In this document: in pieces, positions 9,618 through 21,414 of the stretch
Position numbering within the stretch: the stretch's first letter is position 1
Layout of the letters: the number at the start of each line of letters is the position of its first letter
NCBI RefSeq assembly: GCF_030272615.1
Contig: NC_081409.1
Coordinates: forward strand, 618,125,255 to 618,189,254
Direction: 5' to 3'
DNA: 64,000 bases
Source of the DNA: Cryptomeria japonica
Lineage: Eukaryota > Streptophyta > Pinopsida > Cupressales > Cupressaceae
Translations under genes and position numbers: made by a program
The notes under the pieces: model-generated
Database searches by the model: none
Told to the model about the DNA's origin: nothing
The model's input: the letters and a program-made list of their open reading frames with translations, nothing else

Positions 9618-11188
9618 TTTCCATTATCCCTTAGTATTATAACCTCTCCATATCTTCTTAGCCACGAGAAACTCATTCATATCTCTGATTCTTCTAAGAC
9701 CAAGGCCTCCTTTTCTTATAGGTTTGCACACCTTATCCCATGCAATCATATACATTGTCTTCTTTTCCTCAACCCCAATCCAAAGAAAGGTTCTCTGAAT
9801 TTTTTCAATAGCCTCCGCAAACTTAACAGGGATTCTAAAAAGACTGATAGCATAGAGAGGGATAGTTTGAAGAGTAGATTTTAGAAGCTAGACCTTTTTC
9901 GCTTGGCTGAGCAAAGAGCCTTTCCATATAGCTAACGTTTTATGAAATTTATCCACAAGAGCGCCCTAGAAGGTATCAGGAGGCACCTGACATAAAGGGA
10001 GCCCAAGATAGGTGGCAGGGAGATTCCCAATTTGGCTACCCAAAATGTTACTAATCTTTGTTTGTCTTCTCTCCGAAGTGTTTATGAAATAAACAAAACT
10101 TTTAGACTAGTTAATCAGTTGACCAGTAGCAATCCCATATCTGTCCAAAGCTTTCTTTAAGCTTCTAGAATATTTTACAAAAGAATTCCCCATAATAATT
10201 GAGTCATCCACAAATTGCTGATGAGAACAAACTTGGTCAGCAGATGAAGGTTTAAGCCCTCTAAACTCTCCCTTCTCAACTAGTTTTCCAATAAATCTGC
10301 CCAAGCATTCTGCCATGATTATGAAAATAATAGGGGAGAGAGGGTCCCCCTGTCTGAGACCCCTGGAGGAATTGAAAAAGGGAGAAGGGGACCCATTGAC
10401 CAACACAAAAAAGAAGCAGAGGAAACCAATTGCATAATTAGACTGATGCTTCTAGAACAAAATCCAAAGGAAGAAAGAACAGTCTGCATAAAGCCCTAGT
10501 CAACTCTATCATAGGCTTTAGATAAGTCAAGCTTCAGGAAGAAACCTTCTTTTTTATCCCTAGAAAGAGAATGAATGTTCTCATGGACCGTGATTATCGA
10601 GTCCAAAATTTGCCTCCCAGGGACAAAACCACTTTGTTGGGGAGATATGATAGAGGGGAGAAAAGTCAGGATTCTAGAGGTCAAGACTTTAGATATAATA
10701 TTGTACAAAGAATTATAGAGGCTGGTAGGCCTAAAAAGATCCATGGAGTCAGCTCCCATCTTCTTGGGAATAAGAGAAATGAAAGTACAATTCAATTCTT
10801 TCAAAATTATCCTAGCACCAAATAATTCTTTCACAACACTGGAAACATCCCTTCCAACAATATGCCAATACATTTGAAAAAAGAACATAGGGAAACCATC
10901 TGGGCCAGGGGTCTTACTACCTTCAAAAGAGTTGATAGCAGTAAGATAGAAGTTCTGATCAACATCCAAGATAGAAGGGATGCAGTCCATAAGGTCCCTT
11001 TGAGCTTGAAGGTCCAGGTTCCGATCCTTATTCAAAATATTGGAGAAGAACTCCAGGGCAGTCTTCCTTATAGAATCTTCATCATCAATAGTTCTGCCAT
11101 TGACTTTAAGCTAAGAGATCCTATTGATAGCCTTGTGTTTCAAAGTGGACATGTGAAAGTATTTGGTATTTCTACCCCCCTCCTTCAG
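9618..11188 (-). pseudogene. LINE-A ORF2 reverse transcriptase
   Basis: In order on the minus strand: SFEGSKTPGPDGFP (motif 0/1 region), LISLIPKK-type segment, QSGFVPGRQILDSI, LDLSKAYDRVD (first catalytic Asp), SRGLRQGDPLSP, QQFVDDSIIMG (catalytic Asp pair, here F-V-D-D), and GLGLRRIRDMNEF in the thumb. A Trp codon after DRVD has become TAG (10496-10498), and a T-run in the SASF codons near 10412 shifts the frame by one. The catalytic residues survive. The enzyme would copy LINE RNA at a nicked target. Confidence 0.88.
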
Positions 11189-12250
11189 CTAGATATTTCT
11201 CGACCTTTGTTTGCATAAAGTTTCTTCTTTGGCTATTATGTCATGACATTTCATAAGAATCTCATCTTCGGCCTCTATAGAGACATTGTTGTAGCCATTA
11301 TTATGAATTTCATCTTGGATATCTTTCAGATCTAAGAGAATGGCAGCTTTGGAGACAAAAATGTTCCTAAAGGAGTCCTTATTCCATCTTTTAACATTGT
11401 CTTTCAAAAACTTCAACTTTTTGACCACCTTATATGTAGCATTTCCTTCAACTCTAACTTGCCACCAATCCTTGATTATGCTTTCAAGGTCCGGGTGTTT
11501 GGTCCACATTCTTTCAAATCTATAAGGAAAATTCCTCCTTCCATGCTTGGGATCAATAGTAAAAGATATGGGATAATGATCTGACCCGACCTTGATTTGA
11601 GCAGATAAAGAACAAAAGTTGGAATTAAACCAGTCGTGAGAGATTAAAGCTCTATCAATCCTGACTTGAATTAAGTCTTCACCACTCCTTCTGTTGGTCC
11701 AAGTGTATTTAACCCCTTGCAAGTCCAGATAATGGAGAGCATGGTTAATAATGAACTTCATCAAGTCCAATCCATTGTCCAGATTGGTTTGGCACCCTCC
11801 CTTCTTCTCATTTTCTCTCAGAGGGGTATTGAAATCCCCCATGATAATCCAACTATCTTCTGCTAACTTACTTCTAAGCGAGGATAGGTTTCTCTAGAAA
11901 ACACTTCTACCAGCTTTGGTGTTAGGGGCATACACATTAGTCAAGACCCATGAAGGACCATCTTTCAAATGCTCAAATCTAATACAAGCCAAGTTGTTAT
12001 CTTGAATTAACACCTCTCCCTTAACATTATTAATATTCCAAAAAGTAGCTATACCCCCAGATGCCCCTTCAAAACTACCACCACTAACTTCCCCATTACT
12101 GAACATTTTTAGACATTCAACCTTCTCCCTAGACATTTTGGTTTCCTGAATCAAAATAATATCCAGGTTTTTGTCTCTACTCATACTTTTTATTAAATCT
12201 TGTTTATGAGGATTATTCAATCCTCGTATATTCCAGGAAATAATCTTCAT
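11189..12250 (-). pseudogene. LINE-A ORF2 AP-like endonuclease domain
   Basis: Starts MKIISWNIRGLNNP with QETKMS (catalytic Glu) about 35 residues in, then an in-frame TAG at about 11891 where Trp is expected, then MGDFN and the terminal DHYPISF, the exonuclease-endonuclease-phosphatase signature of L1 ORF2. The two halves (11894-12250 and 11189-11842) are in the same frame, so one nonsense change is the only visible lesion. The domain nicks target DNA to prime reverse transcription. Confidence 0.9.
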
Positions 12251-12600
12251 GATTTTTTGGAAACACCTGCTTCAAAGATGGTTCTTTGAGTACCATCTGC
12301 TAGATTCTTGTTGGTTTCCATGGTCCTCTTCTTTGAATTTGAATATCTTCCAGGTGATGTGTGCTAAGCCCCCACATCCCCTAGTCTACTTCTGGTGTTT
12401 CTGGTAGTTAGATGGTTGTTATAATTATTATTGTTTTTTTTTTGTTATTTCCCTTTCTTTTGTCCTTCAATATTTCTTCCTCCTCTTGTTTTGTCCCACT
12501 CTTTCTTAGAGCCTTTTTTATGTCTTCTTCATTTCCCCATATTTGAGCATTTTCCTTTGGGAAGGTCAGCTTAATCAATGTTTTTAGTTGATTTGATTTA
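12251..12600 (-). other. Possible C-terminal remnant of LINE-A ORF1
   Basis: Upstream of the endonuclease start, the minus strand reads a short lysine/glutamate-rich frame (KRKGNNKKK) with several stops. ORF1 of an L1 element belongs here, but no DUF4283 or CCHC motif is visible, so the assignment rests on position only. The LINE appears truncated or unrecognisable beyond ~12600. Confidence 0.3.
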
Positions 12601-13734
12601 TTGAGTTTATTTAATTATTTCGCTTTATTGATCTTATTTATTTATTGGCGATTTTAATCTTTATTTAATTATTATGGGTTTGATTATTTAAATAATTTTT
12701 ATTAATTATGATATTTTGAAATTTGAAAATAATGATAATGATAATAATGGTAAATATTAAATAACTACCCTATCTATTATATTATAATATCATAATAATA
12801 TTTTGGTTATTATTACGTTGATGAGAGTAATATACTTTTATTTTGATCTTTATTTCAATTTGATTTTTGAAATCCCAACAAAGATAATGGGAAAAATAAG
12901 TTTATTATATTGCCATAGTTGATGAAGGGGAATATTTTAAATAAAATAAAATATTCCCATTGGTTGTTTTGATGGCTAGGGGTTCATTATTTTTCCTCTC
13001 ACTTTTTATGCTTGTCATGAAAGCATTTTTGTCTTCTTTGACACTCATTTTTCTGCTTGCACTTTGTCAAATTTGGGGTTTTTCTGTCTACAACTAGAGC
13101 TTGGTTTTGGAGTGGAATTGTGGTGATTGCTGGAGGTTGCGAGCAAGGTCTTCATCAAAGATTTATCTTCCATCACTCAGGGAAGAGGTTGGTCTCTGTT
13201 CTTCCTTTTTCTTACATGATTTTTTTAAAGATTTGAAACCCTGTGTGTATTCTCTATGGCTGTGGGGTTTATGTCTTGTAATGTAAATTGGAATTAATGG
13301 GGGCTACTGTTATTTTAATGGTAGTTGGGTGAGAACATTGTATATGAAATCTGCAATTTGTAATAGTTTCCTTGTTCTTGAATTGGAATCAAAGGAAATG
13401 TAAGGTTTGGGTTTCCTATTGCTTCTATCTAGCAATTTTAATGATTATTTGTTACTTTAGATTATCTGTCATTTAGTTCATAGAACATCTGTTATTTGCA
13501 TTCTACATTACCCATATTCAATAGACTTGTGATTTGAAACACCCATTCATTGTGGGGTTTTTCCTTGTAACTGTATTGCTATTATTACATTATTTCTTTT
13601 TTTTGTATTTGGGGCAATTCTTTATGCAACACCCATATTTAGGATGGGGTTGTTAGTAAGTTGTATCTTATGTGTTCATCATTGGAATAGTCTTGGAGCA
13701 GAAAATTAAACATTTGTGTAGCACTATCATGTTA

Positions 13735-13736
<2 letters not shown>
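12601..13736. other. Gene-free AT-rich DNA
   Basis: Low-complexity T/A-rich sequence to ~13000, then mixed sequence. The 61-codon plus ORF at 13101 has no recognisable feature. Nothing else seen. Confidence 0.5.

Positions 13737-13819
<83 letters not shown>
13737..13819. repeat. (AT)n microsatellite, about 41 units
   Basis: Uninterrupted alternation of A and T over 83 bases. It accounts for the spurious Tyr-Ile ORF on the minus strand at 13668-13850. Confidence 0.98.
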
Positions 13820-13821
<2 letters not shown>

Positions 13822-16800
13822 ATTTTCATGTGAATGTGGATGCAACACAATTATATGTTAGGTCTTGTTTATAAGCCCCTTAAACTTGTGTAGTGACTAT
13901 TAACAAAGATCTTGTCAAACCATTAATGATAGAGTAAGAAAGCATGACATATAATAGAGACATTAGTTAGCATCATAGAAACTAAATCAGCCATGAGGTT
14001 GGAAATCATGACAAAACTTAGAAGACTAATTACATTAAGGAACATAAATGGTTGTGTATGCATTCATAAGGTGGCAGCAATAAAACAATCAATGTTTAGA
14101 CAATGTCAATGTTCATAAAGAAGTATAGATAAGCTAGTATGCATGCATTTCATGGTAGTAATAAATATAATGACATTTGAGTGATGCACTTTTCATGTGG
14201 GTAGCGATAAAAAAATTACTTTAATGGTCATAGGATCTCTTCCTTAGCATGATAAGGCATAAGCATTTTATAGCATGCATGTATAGAATGATAGGTTAGT
14301 GATTTTGCATTGCCTTACATGATAGATCATCTAGTGGATGCAGTATAATCATGTAGGCATAGGATGTGTAATCAAATAAGTATATGCATATGATAGACGC
14401 TTCTTATTTATTGTCATGCACTAGGAAGGGTATGTAGTATAAATGCATTAGGTAAGCTAAGGCATGTAGACTTGTGGGATTGTATGGTTTGGGTTTCTAG
14501 ATGAAGTGAGTGTATAGAGGATGTTATTTTATAATTAGTTTTGTAATTACTAAGCATTATGGATAGTAGAATGCATTAAGAGATTAGAGGGCAACCCATG
14601 TGGCATAATCTTGTGTGAGAATATTATAGTAGATAGGTGCATATGTGCATTGTCACGTTGGTTGTAAATCTAATGCGAGGGTTAAGAATCATAGAATAGA
14701 TATTGAATTAGAGTAGCGACATCAATATGCCCTAGGGATCTATATGTGACTATGTAATCATGTTTCCACTTATGCAAGAACATAATTAGACAATCAATGT
14801 TTAAGATCCAACACTAAGATGAAATTAAGCGAACTAATTCTTAATCGCATTGCGTAGAGTATGTATAAAGGAGACTCAACTAGTAAACAAAAAAAAAAAA
14901 CTCCATTTCTAGGTTGTTAGTCTAAGTTCCTTGGGGTTTGTTGGCGGGTGCTATAGAAATGGTAGGACCAAAGGCAATCAGAAGGCCCCCCATGAACTCA
15001 AACCACACAATCCTCACATCCCCAAACAATGAATGCAACAGTAGAATCATGGGAACTAGGATGGGGCTAGAGAAAGGGAGACCCAAGCCATCGACAATAG
15101 GAAACACCACTAAAGAAAGTAGGCATGGTTCGCAAAGAGGAGAAAACACAAGCCTTGGCCATCGAAAAAACACCAAGCAACAATAATACTCCACAAGCTA
15201 CCACAACCTAGCACCAAGAATTTGAAAAAAGAGCACCAAATAGGAACATTGCAGTCCTAGATGCAAAATGCAATGGAAAAAGTAGGGGAGTACAAATATC
15301 TACCCTAGTTATAGAGAAAGAGGGGGAAACAAACACACACACCCACAAACAATCCACTAGAAAGGGAAACAATAGCCCAATCGACCAAAAAAGAATCAGA
15401 CAAGAGCCAGACCTAAATAAAACCCTAACACAACCATCCCCATGCAAGCATAAAAGAAATGCCTCCAAGCATGCCAAAGCAACTCCTGTACAAAAAATTA
15501 AACCACCATAGCGAGAAACCCTAGCCAAGGCCCTCTCACCATTCGTATCTCCATCTTCCTCTCCATCATCTCCTACATAACTAGCCTCTTTAGAAACCCT
15601 AACAAACTTTGCTCCACTCATTGCACCATGGAACAATGTATTGGGGATGTTAAAAGTTTTTTATAAGTAGGTATCTCCAGAGTTGAATCTCTTAATACAC
15701 TTAATATATTGCCATAATTTCTTTATTATTTAAATAGAAAACATGGCCATGTAATCAATTGAAAATAAATATAAATAGTTCCAATCCTTATGGTGTAGGA
15801 GCACCCAAAGACACAAATGAAGCCTAAATAGTCTAATATCGCCCATGAGGTGAAAATGATCATATGTAGTAGGTTGATAGGTTTGTGAATATATAAGACC
15901 CAATTGATGTAAGGCATTGTCATGGTTGCATTTTATAAGCCACCATGGACAAATGACCATGTGGGTCAGTAGGAGTCTAGGCATGAGTTAGGAAATAAAT
16001 ATTGGTCTTAGAAACATCAGAAAAATCCTTGGAATAGGCAGAATACACCTTGGAGTTGCCAAATTTGAAAAGTGCAAGTTGACAACTTTTGTTGTCATTG
16101 CAAAATGTTGTAAAAAGGGGTAACTAATCCTCCAACGGTTCCAAATATTGAAAAGTGGTTGGAAACTATTAGGGAGGCTATATTAGGCCCACTTGGATTG
16201 ATTCCAAGGTTGTTGTTGTTGAATATTTTGAAATTGGTGATGTTTTGGAGTTGTGGAGGAATATAATATACTTGAAGATTCTTGAAATTTTGTGTTTTTG
16301 ATGTTCATTTATCGCCTGTATAAATTGGTGGATGCTTGAAACCAATTGTATGAGTTAGGGAAGTCTCTTACCTTTCATTTGAATCAATTTTGAGGTATTG
16401 AAATAATCGGGTTGTAGATATCCATCAAAACCTATCTGGATTGGTCATGAACCTTGCCAGCATCTAGGGTTTCATTGAAAAAGATGCCCTTAATCTAACA
16501 TTTTCACCAAAGGACCAAAAAAACTGTGGGAAAATTTTAGAAGGGCCATTTTATCATAATATTTTGGTGTTGGTTTATAGGGAGGCTCCAAGCCCGAAGA
16601 GATTGCATTGACCCTAAGCAGGCATCTCTATGTGACTGCCTAAACTGTAGAAGTGAAAATCACTTGCAATAGACAAAGGAGATGGGTTCAAGCCTTGAAA
16701 CCTTGGATTTGGTCATTTTACACCTTAACCCACCTTGTAGAAGTGTTGGTTTAGTCAGGGGACTAATACAAGGGGTACTTGCTTTGTAAATTAGGCTTAA

Positions 16801-17104
16801 TTGGCTTAATTAGGTCTGGAAGGACTGCAAGGGTATAGACCTTTCAAACTTGGGGTTAGGGTCTAAGACTTTGGGGAGTTGTGTAGATTGATAAAGGGTA
16901 TCTGAATATTCCATTAGTTTTTCTTGTCCTTTAAAGGTTTATTAAGTTGTGTGTGGAGAACTCAATCGGTAGGGCTACTAGTCAACCGGTAGGGCTACTA
17001 GACAAATAGGACAGTTGTGAGACAAGTACCCCCTAACACATTTGACAGTCAAATCTTATGGATGTTTTGTGTTGGTTGGACCACCAATAGACAAAATCCA
17101 ATAG
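13820..17104. other. Intergenic DNA without a recognised gene
   Basis: Contains a 12-base A run at ~14889-14900. From ~14930 to ~15640 there is a stretch whose minus strand is GT-rich and opens frames full of Leu/Val/Phe (14922-15194 and 15208-15636). That stretch resembles in composition the retroposon at 18002-19887, including an acidic start (YVGDDGEEDGD), and may be a diverged copy. Near 16958-17005 a CGGTAGGGCTACTAG word occurs twice in tandem. No gene can be supported. Confidence 0.45.
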
Positions 17105-17240
17105 GTTTCCATCCCACCGGTATTAGAAGATTGTCTACCATTCACACAAGGGTTGAGTGTTTCCATCCCACCGGTATCAGAAGATTTTCTACCATTCACA
17201 CAAGGGTTGAGTGTTTCCATCCCACCAGTACCGAAAGATA
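17105..17240. repeat. 54-bp minisatellite, about 2.5 units
   Basis: The word GTTTCCATCCCACCGGTAT begins at 17105 and 17159, and with one change at 17213, a constant 54-base step. The unit length is a multiple of three, so a plus-strand frame reads an 18-residue repeat (FHPTGIRR...), but the ORF is short and has no other support as a gene. Confidence 0.9.
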
Positions 17241-17593
17241 CTAATCCTTTATGGATCCGGTCACACAAGTTATTGTGTGAGTTGAGAATTTGGTAGGTGT
17301 GTTTTTTGACACCTTGAACAAACAAAACAACTTGATTTGGACACAGTAGTTGCGGGTGAGAGAAAGTTATCACCTAGTTTGTTGCCTGGCTCCGCATCAC
17401 CTTATCTCTAAGTTGTTACTTAAATGAAACATTCAATGAACATATTTTTGCATGAAATTGGTATTATTTCATATAGTATGATTTGGTTTTTCTACTTATA
17501 ATATTAGTGCTATATTTTACTAACATCATATTTATCATAATACATCTATTTATATGATGTAATGATCATGTTAATAACTATCATAATATTATT

Positions 17594-17888
17594 ACTAACA
17601 TTGAATATCTCAAGGGGACTGTTGTGACAATGGAGCAATTGGAGCTGGAAGCGACCAAATTGCTAAAGAACTTCACCTAGGGCTTGTTGTTTTTCTCTGC
17701 TTTCTCTGATGTCTAGTGTTTAGTTTCTTTGTGTTGTGTCTTTTTGCTACTGGCTTTTTGTTTTTGGCCAACTATCCTTTTTGTGGTTGTTGTCTTTTGT
17801 TTTTCTAGTGGACTTTGATGACTATCTTTTGAATCTTTGATGTAAAGGGTTCCCGGGGACCTTCAAAACTTATTTTCCCCTAATAAAA
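17594..17888 (+). mobile_element. 5'-truncated non-LTR retroposon tail with 18-bp target-site duplication
   Basis: AACTATCATAATATTATT occurs exactly at 17576-17593 and again at 17889-17906. Between them lies 295 bases ending in an A-rich tail (CCCCTAATAAAA). An exact 18-bp repeat abutting an A-tail is the hallmark of L1-type target-primed insertion. The start reads like the end of a coding region (a Glu/Leu-rich frame stopping soon after). The GGGACCTTCAAAACTT word before the tail resembles the end of the next retroposon. Confidence 0.88.
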
Positions 17889-18023
17889 AACTATCATAAT
17901 ATTATTTATTTTATAAGGGCTAGGTTTTCTCAAAGTGCCCTTAACCTTTTCTACAAAGCTAAATAAATAGGTCACCAACATCCTATAAACATCGAGGAGT
18001 ATAAAAACATATTAAATTTTGAA

Positions 18024-18140
18024 ATGTCAAGCGAGAGCGACAGCGAGAGAGGAAGCAAAAGCAGAGGAGGAGCTAGGGTTTCGGGAGAGGTTGTAGAGGA
18101 TTCAGAGGATGATGATGGTAATGGAGAGACTGTGCCCTAG
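18024..18140 (+). CDS. Small acidic/Ser-rich ORF (38 aa) at the retroposon 5' end
   Basis: ATG at 18024 opens 38 codons: a Ser/Glu/Arg-rich start (MSSESDSERG), then EVVEDSEDDDGNGE and stop. Similar acidic openings occur at the start of GT-rich stretches near 15600 (minus strand) and 60530 (plus strand). Function unknown; it could be a remnant of a longer ORF. Confidence 0.25.
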   Translation: MSSESDSERGSKSRGGARVSGEVVEDSEDDDGNGETVP

Positions 18141-19297
18141 CTTTCCCTGGCTCCCTTAGACTTTCCTTGCCTTGTGTTGGCTTTCTTTAGGCGTCAGGGC
18201 TTCTTGCGTATGTGGTATCTTCTTGTTGATGGATGGAGTGGTAGCTGGTGGGATGCGCGGCACAACCCATGCTTTTCCTTGTAGTTCGCTTTCGAATGGG
18301 CACTTGTTTGCGGGGTATTCTTGGTCCTATGGGCTCTTGGTAGTCATCATCTCTGGTGCATCTCTTACTCTTGCAATCCGGTGTGGTGCTTCTTGTGGTT
18401 CCTCTCTATGTGAAACCCTCTTCTTTTTCTTGAGTCTTTTGCCCCTCACAAATAGGTATTTTTCTTCTCTTCTTGTGTTGGTTCTTTCTATTTCCTTGTG
18501 TTTGAAGCAGGAGGAGATGGTGTGGGAGTGTGGTCTTCCTTGGGTTATTGCATTGAAGATGGATTGGAAGGTGTTTCCTCAGTGTTGAATGTTGCTAACG
18601 ATGCCCCTCTCTTCCCTCTTTCTCGGTTTTGGCTCTATTCTTATGGATGGAGTGCTTGGGTTTGAGGGGGATTGGCATTGTTTTTATTGTTTTCTTGGTT
18701 TATGTTGGCATTAGGAGAAGCATTGATGTTTGGCTCCCTCCTGAGACTATTCTTTCTGCTCTTTCCTTAGTGTTCATTGTTTGGGGTGGATCTCCTTTAG
18801 TGGTGTGGGCAGTGGTGAGAAGGGTTTTTCTTGGTTTGTGGAAGTGGTGCTTTTTTGTCTTCCTTTTTTGCATGTGGGGGTTGGTGGCAGCTTTTGCTAT
18901 CACCTTACTTTTTATGCTCATGTTTGAGAGCTTGTTGATGGGCATGGTTAAGGTTTGGATCTCCTTCCCTCTTTTATCTCTCTTTGCTAGTTCTATTGAG
19001 GTGAACAACTCTTCTATTAAGGTGGAGAGTGGTTGGTCAGATGCAGATGGTTGGAATATATTAGGGGCTTTCACTGCCCTTTTTCTTGAGGTTTAGAGGT
19101 CCTTTTTAAAACTCAATATTCCAGCAAACTAGTATGGTTTTGATCTCTTGTTGCTAGTTTTGGTTAGGTTGAATGAAGCTCGATGTGTTTAGCTGATAGT
19201 CCATCTCTTCCCAGTTCCTATTGAGGTGGAGAGGAATTGTGCTAGTTGAAACTGACTGCCTAGTGGATGATTTTTGTTGATCTCAAACCTTTGGTCT

Positions 19298-19600
19298 TGG
19301 GAGCCAAGATTAATCTCAATTTGAAGGTTTGGGGAGCCTTTCAAAACCCTCTGTTTCTAGATTGTCCCATTATGCTCTACCTTAAGAATCTGGTTGTTTT
19401 GGTTTTGGGATCCATGTTAAAACCCAAGTTGGTTTTTGGAGCCAAGTCAAAACACAATATGAAGGTTTGGGGAGCCTTTCAAAAGCCCCTGGTTCCAGAT
19501 TGTTCCTTAATGCTTCTCTTCAAGATTCTTGCTATTATGGTTTTGGGAACTCTGCCAAAACTCATTGTTCAGGTTATGGGTGTCGGGAATAACCCTTAGT
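19298..19600. repeat. Diverged ~140-bp tandem repeat within the retroposon
   Basis: GGAGCCAAG, GAAGGTTTGGGGAGCC and TTTCAAAA recur in order from ~19298 and ~19438, and a weaker copy follows near 19604. The GGGAGCC-TTCAAAACCC theme resembles the 3' terminal stem of the same retroposon near 19850, as if the terminal motif had been reiterated inward. Confidence 0.7.
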
Positions 19601-19902
19601 ATTAGGTGAAGGTTAAGGGAGCCTTGATAAAACCCTTGGACTCTCTTGTTTTGGCATCTTTTGGTGTTTGATTGTTTTGAAGGATGGATTTGGACTCCTC
19701 TTTTCAGTCGGCTCTCCAATGACTTCTCTTGTTAGGCTGAGGGTGGGTTGTTGGTAGTCTTTGCTGATTCTTGTAGCATTGTCCCTTTTATGGTTCTAGA
19801 TCCATGTAATCCAAGGGTTTTAGATCCCTTCAAAACTTGTTGTATGGGGTTTCGGGTCCCCTCAAAACCCGTTTTATCCTTAATCAAAAACATCAAGGAG
19901 TA

Positions 19903-21414
19903 GCAATAAACATTAGACAACATAAATATTTTGATACATTAGAAAAAAAACCCAAGACAAAACAACAAGGGTTAGGTAGAAAAATAATAAAATAAAATAA
20001 AATTTAAATAGCTCCAAGAGAGTAAATAGAAAAAATATTAAATAATCCTAAACTAGATTTATATTCCTTTCCTTCCTTGACTTGTTATCAAGGAAGAATA
20101 TTTTTAGTGTTTGGCATGAATTTTGGAGGACCTTTTCTTCTCTTCATATAAATAACCATGAAACATTACCAATATAACCCAATAGGTATTAGGTTCAAGG
20201 AGGAGATCATGTAACCATCTTCTCAATAGGAGTTTCCATGTGAGATGTTAAAGAATGATATATTTTATGAGGGAGACATCCTACATAAATGAAAGTATGG
20301 CATTGGATGATCAAATGTTAGTATCTACCTATGCATGTCTACCAAAGGTGTGCCTAAGTTAATCAAAATGATTTTCATAACATTTATGTCAACCAACAAA
20401 GACTTCCGAGGAGCATTTATATATATCTCAAAAGAAATACTCAAGAAATGGGTATTATTACATCATGAAGAATATGTCTACCAATGGTTAGATGGTGTGG
20501 AAGAGCATCGTCCTACTAAGAAGCCACATTTATAGCCTTGTGACTAGAATAAACTCAACCCAAATCCAAGTGACTAATATGAAAGGACTAGAAGCATTGG
20601 AAATGAACAACTTTGTAATGAACAAGATTGAACCAAGACTTATGTTGGACCTATAGAATAATTTTCAACAAATTATCCTTGGAGATCAATTGGACTATTG
20701 GTACAACATATGAAATTTCTTAATGGGCTTTTAATTATCATTTTTTTATTTCTTTAAAGTTAATAATTGGAGGGTTGAGTGAGCAAGGAGTGAAACATAA
20801 TTGTAGGGGCTATTGATACGCATGTAAAAATTATTAATAGACTTTAAATTATATTTTTTGGTTTCTTTAAAACTAATAATTGAAAGGTTGAGTGAACAAA
20901 TAGTAAACCTTAATTAAAACATAGACCATAACTGATGTTCTCCCCTTATGTAAAAAATAAAATCATGAAAAATAATAAACTTATTATTTATAAAACTCTT
21001 AAAAGATAATTGTTCCCTAATATTGCCATCAAATCAGATTTCACGTACCAAAGCAACCTATGAAAGACTTCAATGTACAAACTTATGAATCTTTCCGAAC
21101 TGTAACATCAATGAAGTCTGGTCCCAAAGCTTTTTCCGTATAGTGTGGTCCAAGGCCCTTTTCTATGACAAGTGTAAGCATTCAGTTCCATCTGTAATTG
21201 AAGCTTTCTGTCTGCTCACAGTTGTATCACATACATACCATTTTCAGACTTTGACCTCTTCTGCAGTGCATTCTAGTTGTAAAAACCTGTACATCACAAT
21301 AATAGCTGTGCTTGTGGCTTGGTGTTTCTCCTCATCAACATTCTTTTTCATGTCAACCTAATCTTCTCTGCAACTTTTTTTTTGTTTTGAAGGCAAAGAG
21401 CTGTGAGAGAAACA
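19903..21414. other. Intergenic DNA and presumptive upstream region of the MADS gene
   Basis: AT-rich; short ORFs at 20335 and 21143 show no recognisable feature. Two A/T-rich blocks (20720-20780 and 20830-20890) share the words TTAATGGGCTTTTAATTAT / TTAATAGACTTTAAATTAT followed by TTTCTTTAAA and GGTTGAGTGA, a diverged ~115-bp tandem pair. No TATA or CArG box was assigned with confidence. Confidence 0.4.

Larger units (their letters stand above)
7719..12600 (-). mobile_element. LINE-A: plant L1-type non-LTR retrotransposon, interrupted by the LTR element
   Basis: Minus-strand order is possible ORF1 end, AP-type endonuclease, reverse transcriptase, zinc-binding zf-RVT segment, RNase H, then a further ORF fragment cut off by the LTR at 7718. 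This is the domain order of plant L1 elements that acquired an RNase H. ORF2 is mostly readable, with few lesions: W-to-stop at about 11891 and 10496, a one-base homopolymer shift near 10412, and a frame change between 8865 and 8587. The 5' boundary near 12600 is approximate; the 3' end lies across the LTR element and outside the window. Confidence 0.9.
18002..19887 (+). mobile_element. 1.9-kb non-LTR retroposon lacking RT, with 15-bp TSD
   Basis: AAACATCGAGGAGTA at 17987-18001 is repeated as AAACATCAAGGAGTA at 19888-19902 (one mismatch), directly after an A-rich end (TCCTTAATCAA). The interval is therefore one insertion in + orientation. It opens with a purine-rich leader and a 38-codon ORF, then continues as GT-rich sequence whose plus frames (18172-18588, 18629-19096) encode only Leu/Val/Phe/Trp-rich strings with no domain. 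No endonuclease or RT is present, so it must have been mobilised by a LINE. The end carries a GGGTTT...AAACCC stem before the tail. Confidence 0.72.

Noticed and set aside
13668-13850. 60-aa ORF of alternating Tyr and Ile
   Set aside because: Product of the (AT)n microsatellite.
14922-15636. Hydrophobic minus-strand ORFs (90 and 142 aa)
   Set aside because: Same GT-rich composition effect; no domain, no start or stop context, and similar strings recur elsewhere in repeats.
18172-19096. Two hydrophobic ORFs that look like membrane proteins
   Set aside because: GT-rich DNA yields Leu/Val/Phe/Trp strings in any frame; they sit inside a TSD-bounded retroposon and show no conserved motif.
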